Assembly (NCBI GenBank): GCA_031216445.1
Contig: CM062212.1
Coordinates: forward strand, 22,652,501-22,716,500
Length of the DNA stretch: 64,000 nt
Origin: Lateolabrax maculatus
Taxonomy: Eukaryota; Chordata; Actinopteri; Acropomatiformes; Lateolabracidae
Direction: 5' to 3'
Shown here: positions 45,209 through 56,564 of the stretch, in pieces
Numbering within the stretch: position 1 is the stretch's first letter
Layout of the letters: each line of letters begins with the position of its first letter
The notes under the pieces: generated by a model
The model's database searches: none
What the model was told of the DNA's origin: nothing
Seen by the model: the letters and a program-made list of their open reading frames with translations, nothing else
Program-made: the position numbers and the translations under genes

Positions 45209-46600
45209 ACATCCACCATATAAACACAACAAGGGTCTTGGGCTACAGATGAGCTATGATTTTGTGAGGGAAGTGGCATTGTAACTTTGCATCAATCCAA
45301 ATGTGACATGCTAAGCATAGTTTTAAATATGTGACACCACATGAGTACTGTGTTCTTCAATGCACCATGGCTAATATTGATATGAATTTGAAAGGCATTG
45401 AAACATACAGGTTGTTGTACTGTAAATGTAGCTTATATAAAAGGCGTGTAACTAATTACTGTTTTGAGGTCTGGGGTACTAGCTCTAACCCTTAGCAAGG
45501 CACTTCACAAATCCTGTCCCAGTTTTAGCCTTTTTGAAGTGAGAGCAACCAATGGCGTAGTTTTCAGGACACACTGCTGCTGTAACTGCACTAATGTCTT
45601 GGTGAAATACATTTTTATAACAATAACAGTTTGATTTTGCTATCTTAACCTTGGTCTATACCAACATTATAAAATACAATCATACAGTGTAGTATGAACT
45701 ACTAAAATACCCTATATATAGTAAGTTTAGTTTTGTAAGGACAACTTTCACCTTTTCATTTAAAAAAATCACATGCTATTCTTATGGCTCATGAGTCTAC
45801 ATTTGCAAACATGAACAATCCTCTTCTAAACCTGAAAACAAGCTATGGATGAGTATCGGTAGGATTTTAATGACACCAGGGTAGGCTACTACTCTCTTTA
45901 ATGATTGGCCTGCTCTTATCTGTTCTTTTTCATAGCCAAAGAATTGCTCTCTTAAAAAAATATATTAATTTGAAAAGAATATATTCAGAACAGGATGAGA
46001 ACTGATTAATATTTTAAACATAACTAAACTAACTGTTTCTAGAGCAGCAAAATTAATGTTTACCTCACAAGGTCAACATAAACTGAGTAATATCTTACCG
46101 GAAACAAATCTAAAATGTCAATACATTAACAAATATCCCTGAGTTCAAAATTGGCGTTTAGGGTTTATCAGGCTGCAGGTAGCAGGTAGAGCCTCAGAGT
46201 TTGCCACGTTCTAATATAGCCTCCATTACAAACCACAAGTGGAACAGGCAAACTACATATAGACAGCTTTACTGTTCGATTAATGTACAACAGTGTGTTA
46301 GCTCAGCTGTGAGCTAACCAGTGCACTGTGGCTGTGTAAAACATACCGAAACTGCAGTCAAAGCAGGGGGAAATATCGCATTTCTACATGTTTATGCTTG
46401 TTGAACAGCCGTTTTGATAAATCGCTCTACTCTTTTACCGAGCGAAGGTTTTATTAAAGTTACAGTGCCGAGCCAAGTTGTCATTAACCTTGTCTTTACC
46501 TCACCTGCTTCACTGTCTCTCCATCATGGCTGGCCTGCTTTGCTGAGCCCCCGCCCCGAGAGGCTGGCTTCCTAAGTCATAATTAGCACAATTGTTATCC
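45209..46600. other. Stretch without identifiable features
   Basis: AT-rich sequence upstream of the HECT-like pseudogene. Further upstream exons or a promoter of that gene could lie here, but none is recognisable. Confidence 0.3.
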
Positions 46601-46607
46601 CTCATAC

Positions 46608-47270
46608 TTATCGTTATTAGTGGGCCGGCTGTGTGACAACACAGAAGCGCACTATTGTTATCCTTCATACTTATCCTTATTATTAGTGGGGCGGCTGTGT
46701 GAAAACACAGAGGCACACTATTGTTATCCCTCATACTTCTTATTCTTCTTCCGTGTGGTAATTTTGCTGCGCTTCTCGGCCAAACAGTGTTCACGTAAAT
46801 CACAATAGAACAGGAATTTTCTGTCCATTCGGAATGAATGCAGAGCCACTTTTGAAGAAAGGCTCAAATTCACTCCACTTTGAGTGAACACCATATCGCC
46901 ACACTTTGCCTTAGAAGAATAATTCAACATTTGAGTGATTCCTTAGGTGTCTGACTATATCCAAACTCCGCCATTTATTGATAGGAAGTATGGTTTTCAC
47001 ACTATCCCTGCTTTTGTTTGGTGTGTCTTTTGAGACTCTTACAGATTTTTACCATTTGGTGTGTATTGCGTTTAGTTAGAGTGGAGCGTTGCAGGAAACT
47101 CTTCTTAAGATTTCTCTTAAAAAGTGTCCTACTCCTACAATTTTCACTCTAGAGACGTAATTTCACTTCACAGAACAGCTGCGTGTGGGCATAAGGTTCA
47201 GACCTATCTCTGGGATTAGATTCATGGGTTGCCTCTGGAAGTTAAAGTTTTAAAAGGTTTTACATTTTTA
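46608..47270 (+). repeat. Family B repeat, copy 2
   Basis: Homologous to 1-580 and 885-1000. The head is present here: 'attagtgggccggctgtgtg' with CTGTGT-gaca-ACACAG, duplicated in tandem at about 46615-46680 and 46683-46745. After the head come 'cttcttccg' and the shared body from 46780. Both copies lie in direct orientation about 46.7 kb apart. No coding capacity is recognised. Confidence 0.7.
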
Positions 47271-47439
47271 CATATACTTTTCTAATAAATGTAACAATTA
47301 AAATATTAATTAATACTGTACATAATTGATTACAAGTTTTAAAATAAAATGAGTAATGATAAAAATGACTATAATAAAAGAAATACATCTTGTTATTTTA
47401 TATAACTTTACTGCTCATTATCAGGTATTACCTGTAATA

Positions 47440-48175
47440 TATAACCTGCAAAGCCTGAAATGGAAGTTTGGCAAGAATGAGAAATTTCATGAGGAATATA
47501 CATTTTTCCTCACAGAAATGATTGACAATGGTTATGCCGAAATGTTACCAATAGACCAACTGAATCAAAGTCATCGAGAGCTCTGGTACAACCCTCATCA
47601 CGGGGTGTATCACTCAAAGAAAGGAACCTTGAAGGTGGTCTTTTACTGTGGTGCCGTTTTTAAAGGAACATCACTTCAGACAAGAACCAGTTGCTTTGAT
47701 GGCTGACATCAAAGCAATGTTCCATCAGGTCAAGGTATCAGAAAAGCATATAGACTATCTGCGATTGTTGTGGTGGCCCGATGGATATGTGCAGCAAGAT
47801 GTTGTTGAATACTGGATCAAGATACATCTTTTTGGAGCTGTGTCGTCACCAAGTTGTGAAAACCTTGCATTAAGGAAGACTGCTGAAGACAACAAAGCTC
47901 AATTTCCAAAAGAGGTGACAAACACAGTAAAGAACAACTTCTATGTAGATGATTCTAAATTCCATGCCTTTGGAAAAGGAAGAAGTTCAAATGGTAAGAG
48001 ACCTTACTGCTCTCTGCCAAATGGGAGTATATTGGCATCCATTCCACAAGAAAACAGAACCAAAGAGACCAAGGAGTTAGACTTGGACAAAGACAATCTG
48101 CCAATGGAAAGAGCACTGGGATTGCACTGGTGTGTTGAAACAGATGTGTTCAAGTTCAGAATACGTGGTATCTTG
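47440..48175 (+). pseudogene. BEL/Pao retrotransposon reverse transcriptase fragment
   Basis: Two overlapping frames give BEL/Pao reverse transcriptase. The first has KFHEEYTFFLTEMIDNGYAE, ELWYNPHHGVYHSKKGTLKV and FKGTSL. After a deletion and frame change near 47660-47680 come PVALMADIKAMFHQVKVSEK, RLLWWPDG, IHLFGAVSSPSCENLALRKT and NNFYVDD, the catalytic Asp pair. ELDLDKDNLPMERALGLHWC follows at 48079-48135. The leader between FKGTSL and the QEPVALMADI block is missing. No gag, protease, integrase or LTR is visible. A dead internal fragment. Confidence 0.8.
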
Positions 48176-48214
48176 TCCATGGTTGGTTTCTATATTGCAT
48201 TTTGTTGCTCTGTA

Positions 48215-48272
48215 CTTGTACATGTGTAATGACAATAAAGTTGAATCTAATCTAATCCAATCTAATCTATAT
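48215..48272 (+). mobile_element. Rex1-type LINE 3' tail, 5'-truncated
   Basis: 'tgtaatgacaataaagttga' followed by (ATCTA)n is the standard 3' end of Rex1-like LINEs. Only about 55 bp were inserted, directly after the BEL/Pao fragment. Confidence 0.6.
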
Positions 48273-50005
48273 ACGACCCTTTAGGATTTCTAGCACCATT
48301 TACTCTGCCATTTACTACATAAACATGTTCAGGGCCAGTAAACTTGTGAATCCTATATCCTTTGAATGCAGCATTAGCTGAGGTGAATAGTTTGCAGGTG
48401 CTTGACCTGGCTGTGACCTTTGAAACAGACTCAGCGCACAGCAGTATCACAGAACTTTACACTTTTATTTATTTTTAATAAAGAATATTACATATCTCTC
48501 TCTCTCTCTATCTTTCTTTCTCTCTTTCTCTTCCTCTCTCTCACTCCCTCTCAATTAAATTCAAAGGGCTTTATTGGCATTGAAGCTTCTACAACCAAAG
48601 CATCAAAATACAATTTGTCCAAATATTTGGACAGTTCACAAAATCAGTAATATGAATATAGGTCAGGTTGTGTCATGTTGATACATATTGTGCAACAAGG
48701 TCTGCCCTGTCTCCTTCTCCTAGGAATATTTTGAATTTTAAGAGCTCATTAAGCTCTTTGAAATTTGAAATGATAGAGTTGAATTTGTTAGAGTAAATGT
48801 TCCTTGTCCCGCACAGATTCTGTTTCCTTTTGGTTGCCATGTTTTTTTTTGTGTCTCCCTTTGTGGATTTCCAGTCTGTGGTCCCCAACCTTGGACTTGG
48901 TTAGGATCTGTCTCTGCTTTCTATCTCTTTTACTTTCATCTTTCCAATGTTCCAAACACCTTCTTTACATTGTGTTATCATTTGGTTTCCTCTGATTAGT
49001 GTTTGGAAAGCAGTGTTGTTGTGAGACAGCTCGACACCAGCTGACAGAGGGGACTCTTTTCTGGGCTGAACTCTTGGGTTTAGAGGCCTTTATACTGGAG
49101 GCTGTCTAAGGGGCTGATTTAAGGGTGATTCAAACATGTAGGTGTCGGTTCATTATCAGATGGGATCTGCCTACTTCTGCTCTACAGGCATCTGCTGGTG
49201 TTTTTCGGTATAAAATTTACCTTCAGAATTCTGCATGTAAAGATTATTTTGGATGTTTGCCCCAGCGGTTACAGCTTTGGGCTGGAGGACACTATCAAAT
49301 ATTTTAAGCAAGATTTTATTTGGAATTTGCATTTTATAAAATGTTCTCTTAATTGATTTACCAATTCAGTCCACACTTCTTTATTTTTTATACACACACT
49401 TGCACAGCAATGAACACCATCAGTATTGTATATTTTAATATGAACCATTGAGATTTGGACTGCACTTAAACTGTTTTTCAGATACATTTGGCATAAAATA
49501 AAGTCTCATGTAATTTTCTGACGAGTGTGGAGTGTGTTTGATTCACTGTGCACAAAGAAACAAATTTTCAGTCACAAGCATGTGCATCTTGCCTATAATC
49601 ACTATATGTCCCTTCACTTGTTAGTGGGTAACAATCAAAATAACTTTCAACCTAATCATTCATTGGTTTGGTGGTATCCTGACTGGCTGTCATGATTACA
49701 GGAAAGAGATCAAGCTGTTGTGTTGTCAAATACTTATGGGCACATAACAAGACATCTCTAAACCTCATCAAATCGCACCAGAACTATAGATCAGGCCCAG
49801 GCTGACATCATATAACATTGAATAGTCTGTCAAAGTCAAAAAGTACTTACAACACTGGCACTGTTATCCCCTCCACAGTTCTGATATTTTGGGTTTTGTT
49901 ATAATTTCGCAAATAATATGTCCTGACAGACATGAAACTTGAAACAGCGCAGGTAAGATTCTCTCACTTTTTTAATAACACCAATAAGGTAGGATTCAAA
50001 ACCGT
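48273..50005. other. Intergenic stretch with (CT)n microsatellite
   Basis: 48497-48550 is a (CT)n/(CTTT)n run. 48553-48600 ('caattaaattcaaagggctttattggca' type, interrupted) resembles a common fish repeat. No gene seen in the rest. Confidence 0.4.
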
Positions 50006-50010
50006 AGATA

Positions 50011-50556
50011 TGTCATGATCTGTTTGCCACTTCTGCTCACTGCCTGGACTCTTGCTTTGTTCCCCTCACCTGCCATTCCCTCACCTTCCACCAGATGCCC
50101 TCTGACTTTCCTTCCTTCCCCATCACCTGATTGCCCCACCCATCTACACACCTGTCTCCACTCTTCTCTCAGTCACTCCCTCCTCATCAGCCTCACTCGT
50201 TTCACCTGTTCCCTCACCTGCCTCTACTCAGTCATCAGCCATCTATATATACAAGTTCACTTTCCTTGTTGGGTGTCAGATCCTTGTGTGTTGTTTCCTG
50301 GTTCTTGTTTCCCGTTTCTGGTTCCCATTCCTTGTTTCCATGTGTTTGTGTCGGTTCTGGACGCCCTGCTACCGGATTATGTACCTGCCTGTTTTGGACT
50401 TATCTGTTTACCCTGTTACCCGTTTTTGTCACCTGCCTGCTCTGGACTCTGTTTCTTTGTCGTGTGTGGAATAAACTCCTGTCATCATACCTGCCGGTCT
50501 CCTCTCCTCTCTGCGATTGGGTCCTACCCCTGCCAACCCGGCTACTTGCTGTGACA
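50011..50556 (+). mobile_element. Solo LTR with 5-bp target duplication
   Basis: Begins TGTCATGATCTG and ends GCTGTGACA. It is flanked by AGATA on both sides (50006-50010 and 50557-50561), a 5-bp target duplication. A TATA-like 'ctatatatacaag' near 50241 and a polyadenylation signal AATAAA near 50470 give a U3-R-U5 layout on the plus strand. No internal region is attached, so it is a solo LTR. The length (546 bp) and CT-rich text fit Gypsy-type fish LTRs. Long open frames across it (up to 179 codons) reflect its low stop density and are not genes. Confidence 0.8.
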
Positions 50557-50561
50557 AGATA

Positions 50562-53230
50562 AGCAATCGTTCATGGTATGATAATCATCAGGATAATACT
50601 ACGTGTAACAGAAGCTTTTCAGATAATCTTTGTGTTTTTCCCTAACTAACCTACTTTCAAGATATCCACTCTCTGACAGAAAGCACTGTGGATGGAAAGA
50701 ACGATGCAGTGAGCTAACGGAATGCTACAGAGGAGCCAGAATGGCATTTCCAATGTTTTGGAGGAGAAGTGAGGACTTTTATTTAACAATGGAGGCTAAA
50801 ATTCAGGGGAGGAAAGGGGTTCATTAAACCCAGGTGGAAAGATGACATGGTGGACAAACGGACAGTAATGTTACAAGATCAACCAGTGGGAATGTGTTTA
50901 CCTGTGGATAGTCCTCATGGATGCAGGGACCTTCTAAAACTGTTCTAAAAACAAGCACCAATTTCTAGGAAAGAAAAAGGACCTTCCACCGTTACAGCGT
51001 GGGCACAACGTACCTACAGGGTGCAGCTGCAAGGCAAGTGTACTGAGCTCAAGCTTACTAGCATTAGCATGCTAATTATTTACCACTTTGACTTTACTCC
51101 AGCTTGGCAAAGCTACTAAATTTGAATGACCGGTCATATTGTATATAGTATAGTGTATATAACTGAAGTGTCAGCTAACTATTAAACTATTAAGCCAACT
51201 CTCCTCTCTCATGATGTTGAGTGGAGAGTCCACTCTCTAGCATTGCTAATATGGTTGAGGGGGTGTTCATTGTTTTACCTATACACACAATAGTTTAATC
51301 ATTCAGATTCTACCTCAGCAGGTAAGTTGTGTGAGTTGTTGATGTCAAGGGTGAAGGTGAGTGTTGCACCATAGTTAATGATATTCAAAGATTATACTTG
51401 TCATAGTTGTGGTGCCTACAAGCTTTTTGGGACAAGTGTCATTTTGCTGAAACATAGCATTGTTGACAGAGTAAAGATAATAAAAAAATGTAAAGATGAA
51501 TCCAGACTTTACACAGATCTGCCAGAATACTAGTGCTGTATCATATTTTATTTTGAACAAAACCACACTGTGTTAAATATACCTTGAGCTACTTAATTGT
51601 ACAAAGTTCTGTACATATGACTCCATCCCAACACAATGCCAAAAGTGAAACTTCAATCTACATATACTTAGTAAGTGTTGCAGTAAGCACATCCACTATA
51701 TGAGTGATGGCGGTAAGGGGTAGAGTTCCTCAGAGATGAAGAAGGCCAGACGCATTCAAGCCCCTTTTACTGCTTACTTGAATTATACATAAAGAACAAT
51801 GATCTGAAAAAACTATAAGTCTGTCTCATCCCTCCTGTATAGTGATGAATGGAGGAAGTGCTTATGCCTCTTTCATTACATCAATCTTCCAAAGCTAGGG
51901 GAACTTGAGCTGAGTTCTTGTCCTAAAGCCAGTCTAAGTGAGGAAAATTCTTTCACCTTTTGAAACCACAAGTATGTGTTTTAATTTGTGCATAATGCAA
52001 CTTTCATATTAAGAAAATAGGCATAGTAAGAGATTTTGCCAGGGTTGAATTATCTTCAAATAAAGCTATGTGTTACAGTGGCAAAATATAATACAAGACA
52101 TAAATCCAGTATTGTATCCTAAAAGTAAAAGATGTGTTGGACAGTCCTCCCAGCAACCAACAGTCCTCAAACACAGCCTGACAAGTTGTTCCCTTCTGGT
52201 GAGTACATGCCTGTATTGCACAGAATGTTCTTTTTGGGTCTTTGCACTGATAATTATTTTAATGGTGAATGCAAGTGTCCTGGTTGGCCTGAAAAGAAAA
52301 AATTATGAACATGCAGTGGCAGTAAATATGAACTAAATTTATTGAGTCCATCCCAGCATATCCTATTGTCAAGAGTTTTACTGTGGTTTGACGAGTATGG
52401 ATCTTCCTTCTCTACATTAATTAACTTAGGCATCCATGAGTGGTACAGTCTATCAACAGAGAATGTTATTATATATTATATAATGCTTACATAATCAATT
52501 GGGTGATGAGTTTTTTTGATATACAGTTCAGTTTGTAAACTTATATTTAATAATGGGCTAAATATGAGCTCAGTTTGTCACATACAGTTAATGATCTCTC
52601 TCTTGCGTATCTAAAACAGGAAGTTCTCTTTTGGCAGCAGAGTACTTTATCTGTGGACAACACCATTGTGAATAGCCACATCAGTCTTCATGGATGCCGT
52701 TGTGTTGTTTGTCTCCTACTACTGCCTGAACATCTCTTACCCATCAGTGCTTGCAGAGGTATGAAAGCAGATATACAATGACCAGAAATATAGTTACCCA
52801 TCTATAATCGAATACAATCCAAATCAACAGCCTTCCAGTAAACCCTATCCCCTATTAGACAATGTCAAAGAGATGCTGATTCAATTCTGTGGCAATTTTG
52901 AAGGGTGCAGTTTGTGCTTGTATTTTATTGGAATGCATTATATTCAACGGTCTTTCTAATGTTGTCCACCTAGATTTTCATATGACTGAAAGACGGGCTT
53001 TACATGGAGGTTAGCCTACATGATCTTGTTGCGTTCGCAGAGGCTTCCTCCAGGTGCTTGGGTTGGAATCCTGCACAGGAGGAACCTGTTCCTGTAAAAA
53101 CCTGTTCCCGTCCCAAACCTGCAAAGACCACACCCAACACGTTATGTGCAATTATCTCTTAATTCAATCTGGGTGCAATCTGACTCGTACCTAGGCTACT
53201 AATTTTTAGCTGTTAGCTAAAAATGGATTT
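50562..53230. other. Intergenic stretch without identifiable features
   Basis: No domain, RNA gene or element boundary that I can support. Confidence 0.3.
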
Positions 53231-53405
53231 GTCTTTGTACTCGTTCTGTTAGATCTTAGTGCCACTTTCGATACCATTGACCATCGGATCCTATTACAGA
53301 GACTGGAGCATTTGATTGGCATTAAATGACCCACACTAAGCTGGTTTAAGTCCAATTTATGATAGATTTCAGTTTGTACATGTTAACGATAAATCCTCTG
53401 TGCAA
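53231..53405 (+). mobile_element. L2-type LINE fragment (reverse transcriptase)
   Basis: Plus-strand text matches the L2 copy at 60060-60230: LDLSATFDTIDHRILLQRLE followed by HLIGI and a stop. It breaks off at about 53405. Its 3' UTR counterpart is found at 54585-54780, suggesting that the element was split by later insertions. Confidence 0.7.
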
Positions 53406-53429
53406 ACCAAAATTACTATGTGCAAATAT

Positions 53430-53935
53430 AAAAAAAGATTGGTGTACAGGGAGAAGAGCAGTGGGGATACACACAAAGTGTATATATGAACATAAAACAA
53501 CAATGAAATGGATAAATATGGAGTGGAATATCTATCTAAATATACAGGTACCGGATTATTGCACACGGATTGTTCCTGACACTGTGACTGATTAAGTGTT
53601 CATGAGTGAAGTCCTGTGGGAAGGATCTGTTTTGGTGTGTGGTAGTTTTGGCATAGAGTGCTCTGTAGCGCCTCCCATAGCGGAGGAGATGGAACTGGTT
53701 ATGTCCAGGGTGTGATGGGTCTGCAGTAATGTTTCCTTTCCGATTCCTGTTTCAGCCTCCCATCTGTATGCAGACTCATCACCGACCTTGATGAGGCCGA
53801 TGACCGTTGTGTCGTCTGCGAACTTCAGGATTTTAACAGATGGGTCTCCTGAGGTGCAGTCATTGGTGTACAGGGAGAAGAGCAGTGGGGAGAGCACCAT
53901 CACTGGTGCTGATGGTCCTTGAAAAACTGGCTGAG
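53430..53935 (-). mobile_element. Rex1-like LINE fragment (reverse transcriptase)
   Basis: Minus-strand frame 53903-53592 gives VLSPLLFSLYTNDCTSGDPS, VKILKFADDTTVIGLI and GDESAYRWE, with an intact FADD box. A second, partial copy of the 'tgtacagggagaagagcagt' segment occurs at about 53441-53462 and 53868-53888. Truncated on both sides. Confidence 0.75.
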
Positions 53936-54584
53936 TGACGAGAGAAAATATCCCGATATGATGTCCAGGTGTATTTATTTACAGGTGGGAAAAAACGTTC
54001 CCATGCAGCAATATGTACAGTGCAGGCCTGGCAACAAAAAATAAAAATAACTTAAGATAAAACAATACTTGTTCTCAACATATATTGAGACATGTTCCTG
54101 ATCAAACATCATGAAAATACCATTGTTAATTCACAATAAAATAAATACCTCCCTGACTCTAGCATACTTGGTATCGCTTCCCTTTTCAAAAGGTAATGGT
54201 ACACTCCGTAAGTTTCTGCAGTTACCTAGACCCAGCACCATAGAAAGAGTTTCCCCACACTGTGATGTGGCAGCCCTGTGCTCACAGGTTCATGCAGCTG
54301 TCAATAGTTCCCAACTCATTAGCTATGTCAACCTGTTTGTAGGAGTAATTACTTTATACCACAAGGCAGCAATATCCTAAAGCAGACCTAGAAATGACTG
54401 CGATACTATGCTACTATGCCAGCTAATTAGGACTATTGTTTTACTTTACATTAGCCTGTTGATGTAATGGCACTACAACAGATTACTATATTGACAACAC
54501 TTGTATTCAATGTATATAATAGTTTTATCTAGTGAGTGGAAGATAGAATTAATAAGTTTTTCTGTCTAATTTTGGAGGGAACGT

Positions 54585-54782
54585 AGGCCGCCCACCCAGA
54601 TCCATCGTTCTGCTCAAAAGTTTTTCCTCACCACTGTCGCCAAGTGTTTGCTCACGTTGGGAACTGTTGGTTCTCTATAGATAATATTTTAAAGAGTAAG
54701 GTCTAGACCAACTCTTTGTGAAAAGTGTGATAACTTTTGTTATGATTTGGCGCTATACAAATAAAATTGACTTGACTACATG
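54585..54782 (+). mobile_element. L2-type LINE 3' UTR end
   Basis: Matches the 3' UTR of the copies at 37.4 and 60.6 kb ('ggccgcccacccaga', 'ggcgctatacaaataaaatt') and ends with 'gacttgac'. No coding sequence attached. Confidence 0.7.
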
Positions 54783-55429
54783 GAACAACTCTCAAAACTA
54801 CGGTGTCTTGTGTGGGACAAACAGCAGGTAATGCTGAATTCTCAATGGATTAGACAGCACAACAGTGACACCAGTGACACCTACTGACTAATTCAGGCTA
54901 CAACCTTACAGTTACAATGTACATGATGCCAGAGTTAGGGCTGATAATTGCTATTAAGCAGTGTAGAAAGTTGTGATTTCAGACTTTAATGCAACCTGAA
55001 TATTCATCCAGTTACAACAGCAGTGCATGTGTTTTTTGCCAATTAATTTGAAAAAAAAGGTTAAAGATGCAAATGGTTGCATCTCTGGTGTGTAGTTGGA
55101 AGGTAACATATTTGAAATCTGTACTTCCACTAATTTATTATGTATATTTTCAATTATTCAATTATTATCCAAACTTTGCATTATTTTTTATAGTTTTGTA
55201 TTTTTCTCTGTGTGTTTGGTTCTCCTGATATGTTAGGAAGGACATTCATTGAGCAGACAGCAGCTCCTTTGTTTCAATCATTCTGTCTGGTGTTAGTCTT
55301 GCCTGTGTTGTTGAGTCCAGTTAAATAAATGGAGAGACCCTCCAAGGATATATATCTGTTTTAGTCTTTGTTTTTGTATAAGAGAATGTTCTTAAGAGGG
55401 AGACAAATTTGACTTTTCAGTACTCGACT

Positions 55430-55975
55430 GTCCAGATGTTGCAAAGAGAACAACCTGCCGCTTAACGTCAGCAAAACAAAGTAGCTGGTCATTGTTTTTT
55501 TTTTAAAAGGAGGCGAAGCAAACATCCCCGTCTACATAAATGGAGCTGAGGTGGAGCAGATGAACAGGTTCCTGGGATCAGCATCATCTAGAACATGGTC
55601 ATGGACATCTCACATCTCGACCCTGGGTAAAAAAGTTCAGAAACAGCTGTATTTCTTAAGGAAACTTAAAAAAGCAACTTTTACAGAGGAGCAATAGAAA
55701 GCATCCTGACTGGAAACATCAATAATTGGCATGAGATGTGCAAGACCTGGGACAGGAGGGCTCTGCAGAGGGTGATTAAAACAGCCCAGTACATTATTGG
55801 TACCCGTTGAGCATCAGTGATGTCAGTGGGTGAGATGCCTGCCAAGAGCCCGAACGATATTAAAAGGCCTGTTCACCTGATGCCGTTTGGTAAGAGATAC
55901 AGAAGTATCCGCTGCCATACCACAAGACTACAGAGCAGCTTCTTTCCTCAACTCATCCTCCACACTCCACCATAA
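55430..55975 (+). pseudogene. Rex1-like LINE reverse transcriptase C-terminal fragment
   Basis: Plus-strand translation with breaks: NNLPLNVSKTK, ANIPVYINGAEVEQMNRFLG, HISTLGKKVQKQLYFLRKLK, LIGTR-like text, and RRYRSIR/TTRLQSSFFPQL-like text near 55900-55960, the end of such an ORF. Stops and indels make it inactive. Confidence 0.6.
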
Positions 55976-56254
55976 ATGATTATTTTGAAGCAAAATGGGT
56001 CTATAACTGCATATGTTTTTACAACCTTGTGTTGTAAAATGACAAGAGATTAACGTAATGTATCCTTGTATCCAATGTGCCATAAATGTTGTTTTTCTGT
56101 GATCCTTCTTTTTACTAGATACTGACAAATTTCACCCCTTCATATCGGTCACTGGACTGAAACTTGTTTATTTGTTGCTGACTCATCTTTGTCCTTGATG
56201 GCACAAACATGTGAATGTACATAATGACACCTAGTGGTAGGACTGGTAACATTA

Positions 56255-56400
56255 CAAGGCAAGGCAAGTTTATTTATGTAGCACCATTCAGACACAAGGC
56301 AATTCAAAGTCCTTTACATTATAGAAAAAATAAGACATAAAGATAATAAAACCAAAAAGCAAAACAAGTAAATGAATAGTTTAAAAGAAGGTTTAAAAAG
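56255..56400 (-). mobile_element. Common fish LINE/SINE tail, inverted
   Basis: 'caaggcaaggcaagtttatttatgtagcacc...caaagtcctttacat' is a widespread fish repeat end, here in inverted orientation. Limits approximate. Confidence 0.5.
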
Positions 56401-56564
56401 ATGTATCTAATTTATTGGAAAGCTGTAGTAAACAATGATAAAGCCTGAACTATGAAATAATTGACAGAAAATTCCAATTCTTTGAAACTGGAGCATTTAA
56501 TGGTCCTTCTGAACAAACAAACAAAAAAAATTTCAAATATCAATTTCCACATGTGAGTTTCAAT

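Noticed and set aside
50015..50562. Open frames of 179 and 143 codons
   Set aside because: They lie exactly within a solo LTR with target duplications. Composition is CT-rich with few stops and no domain is present.
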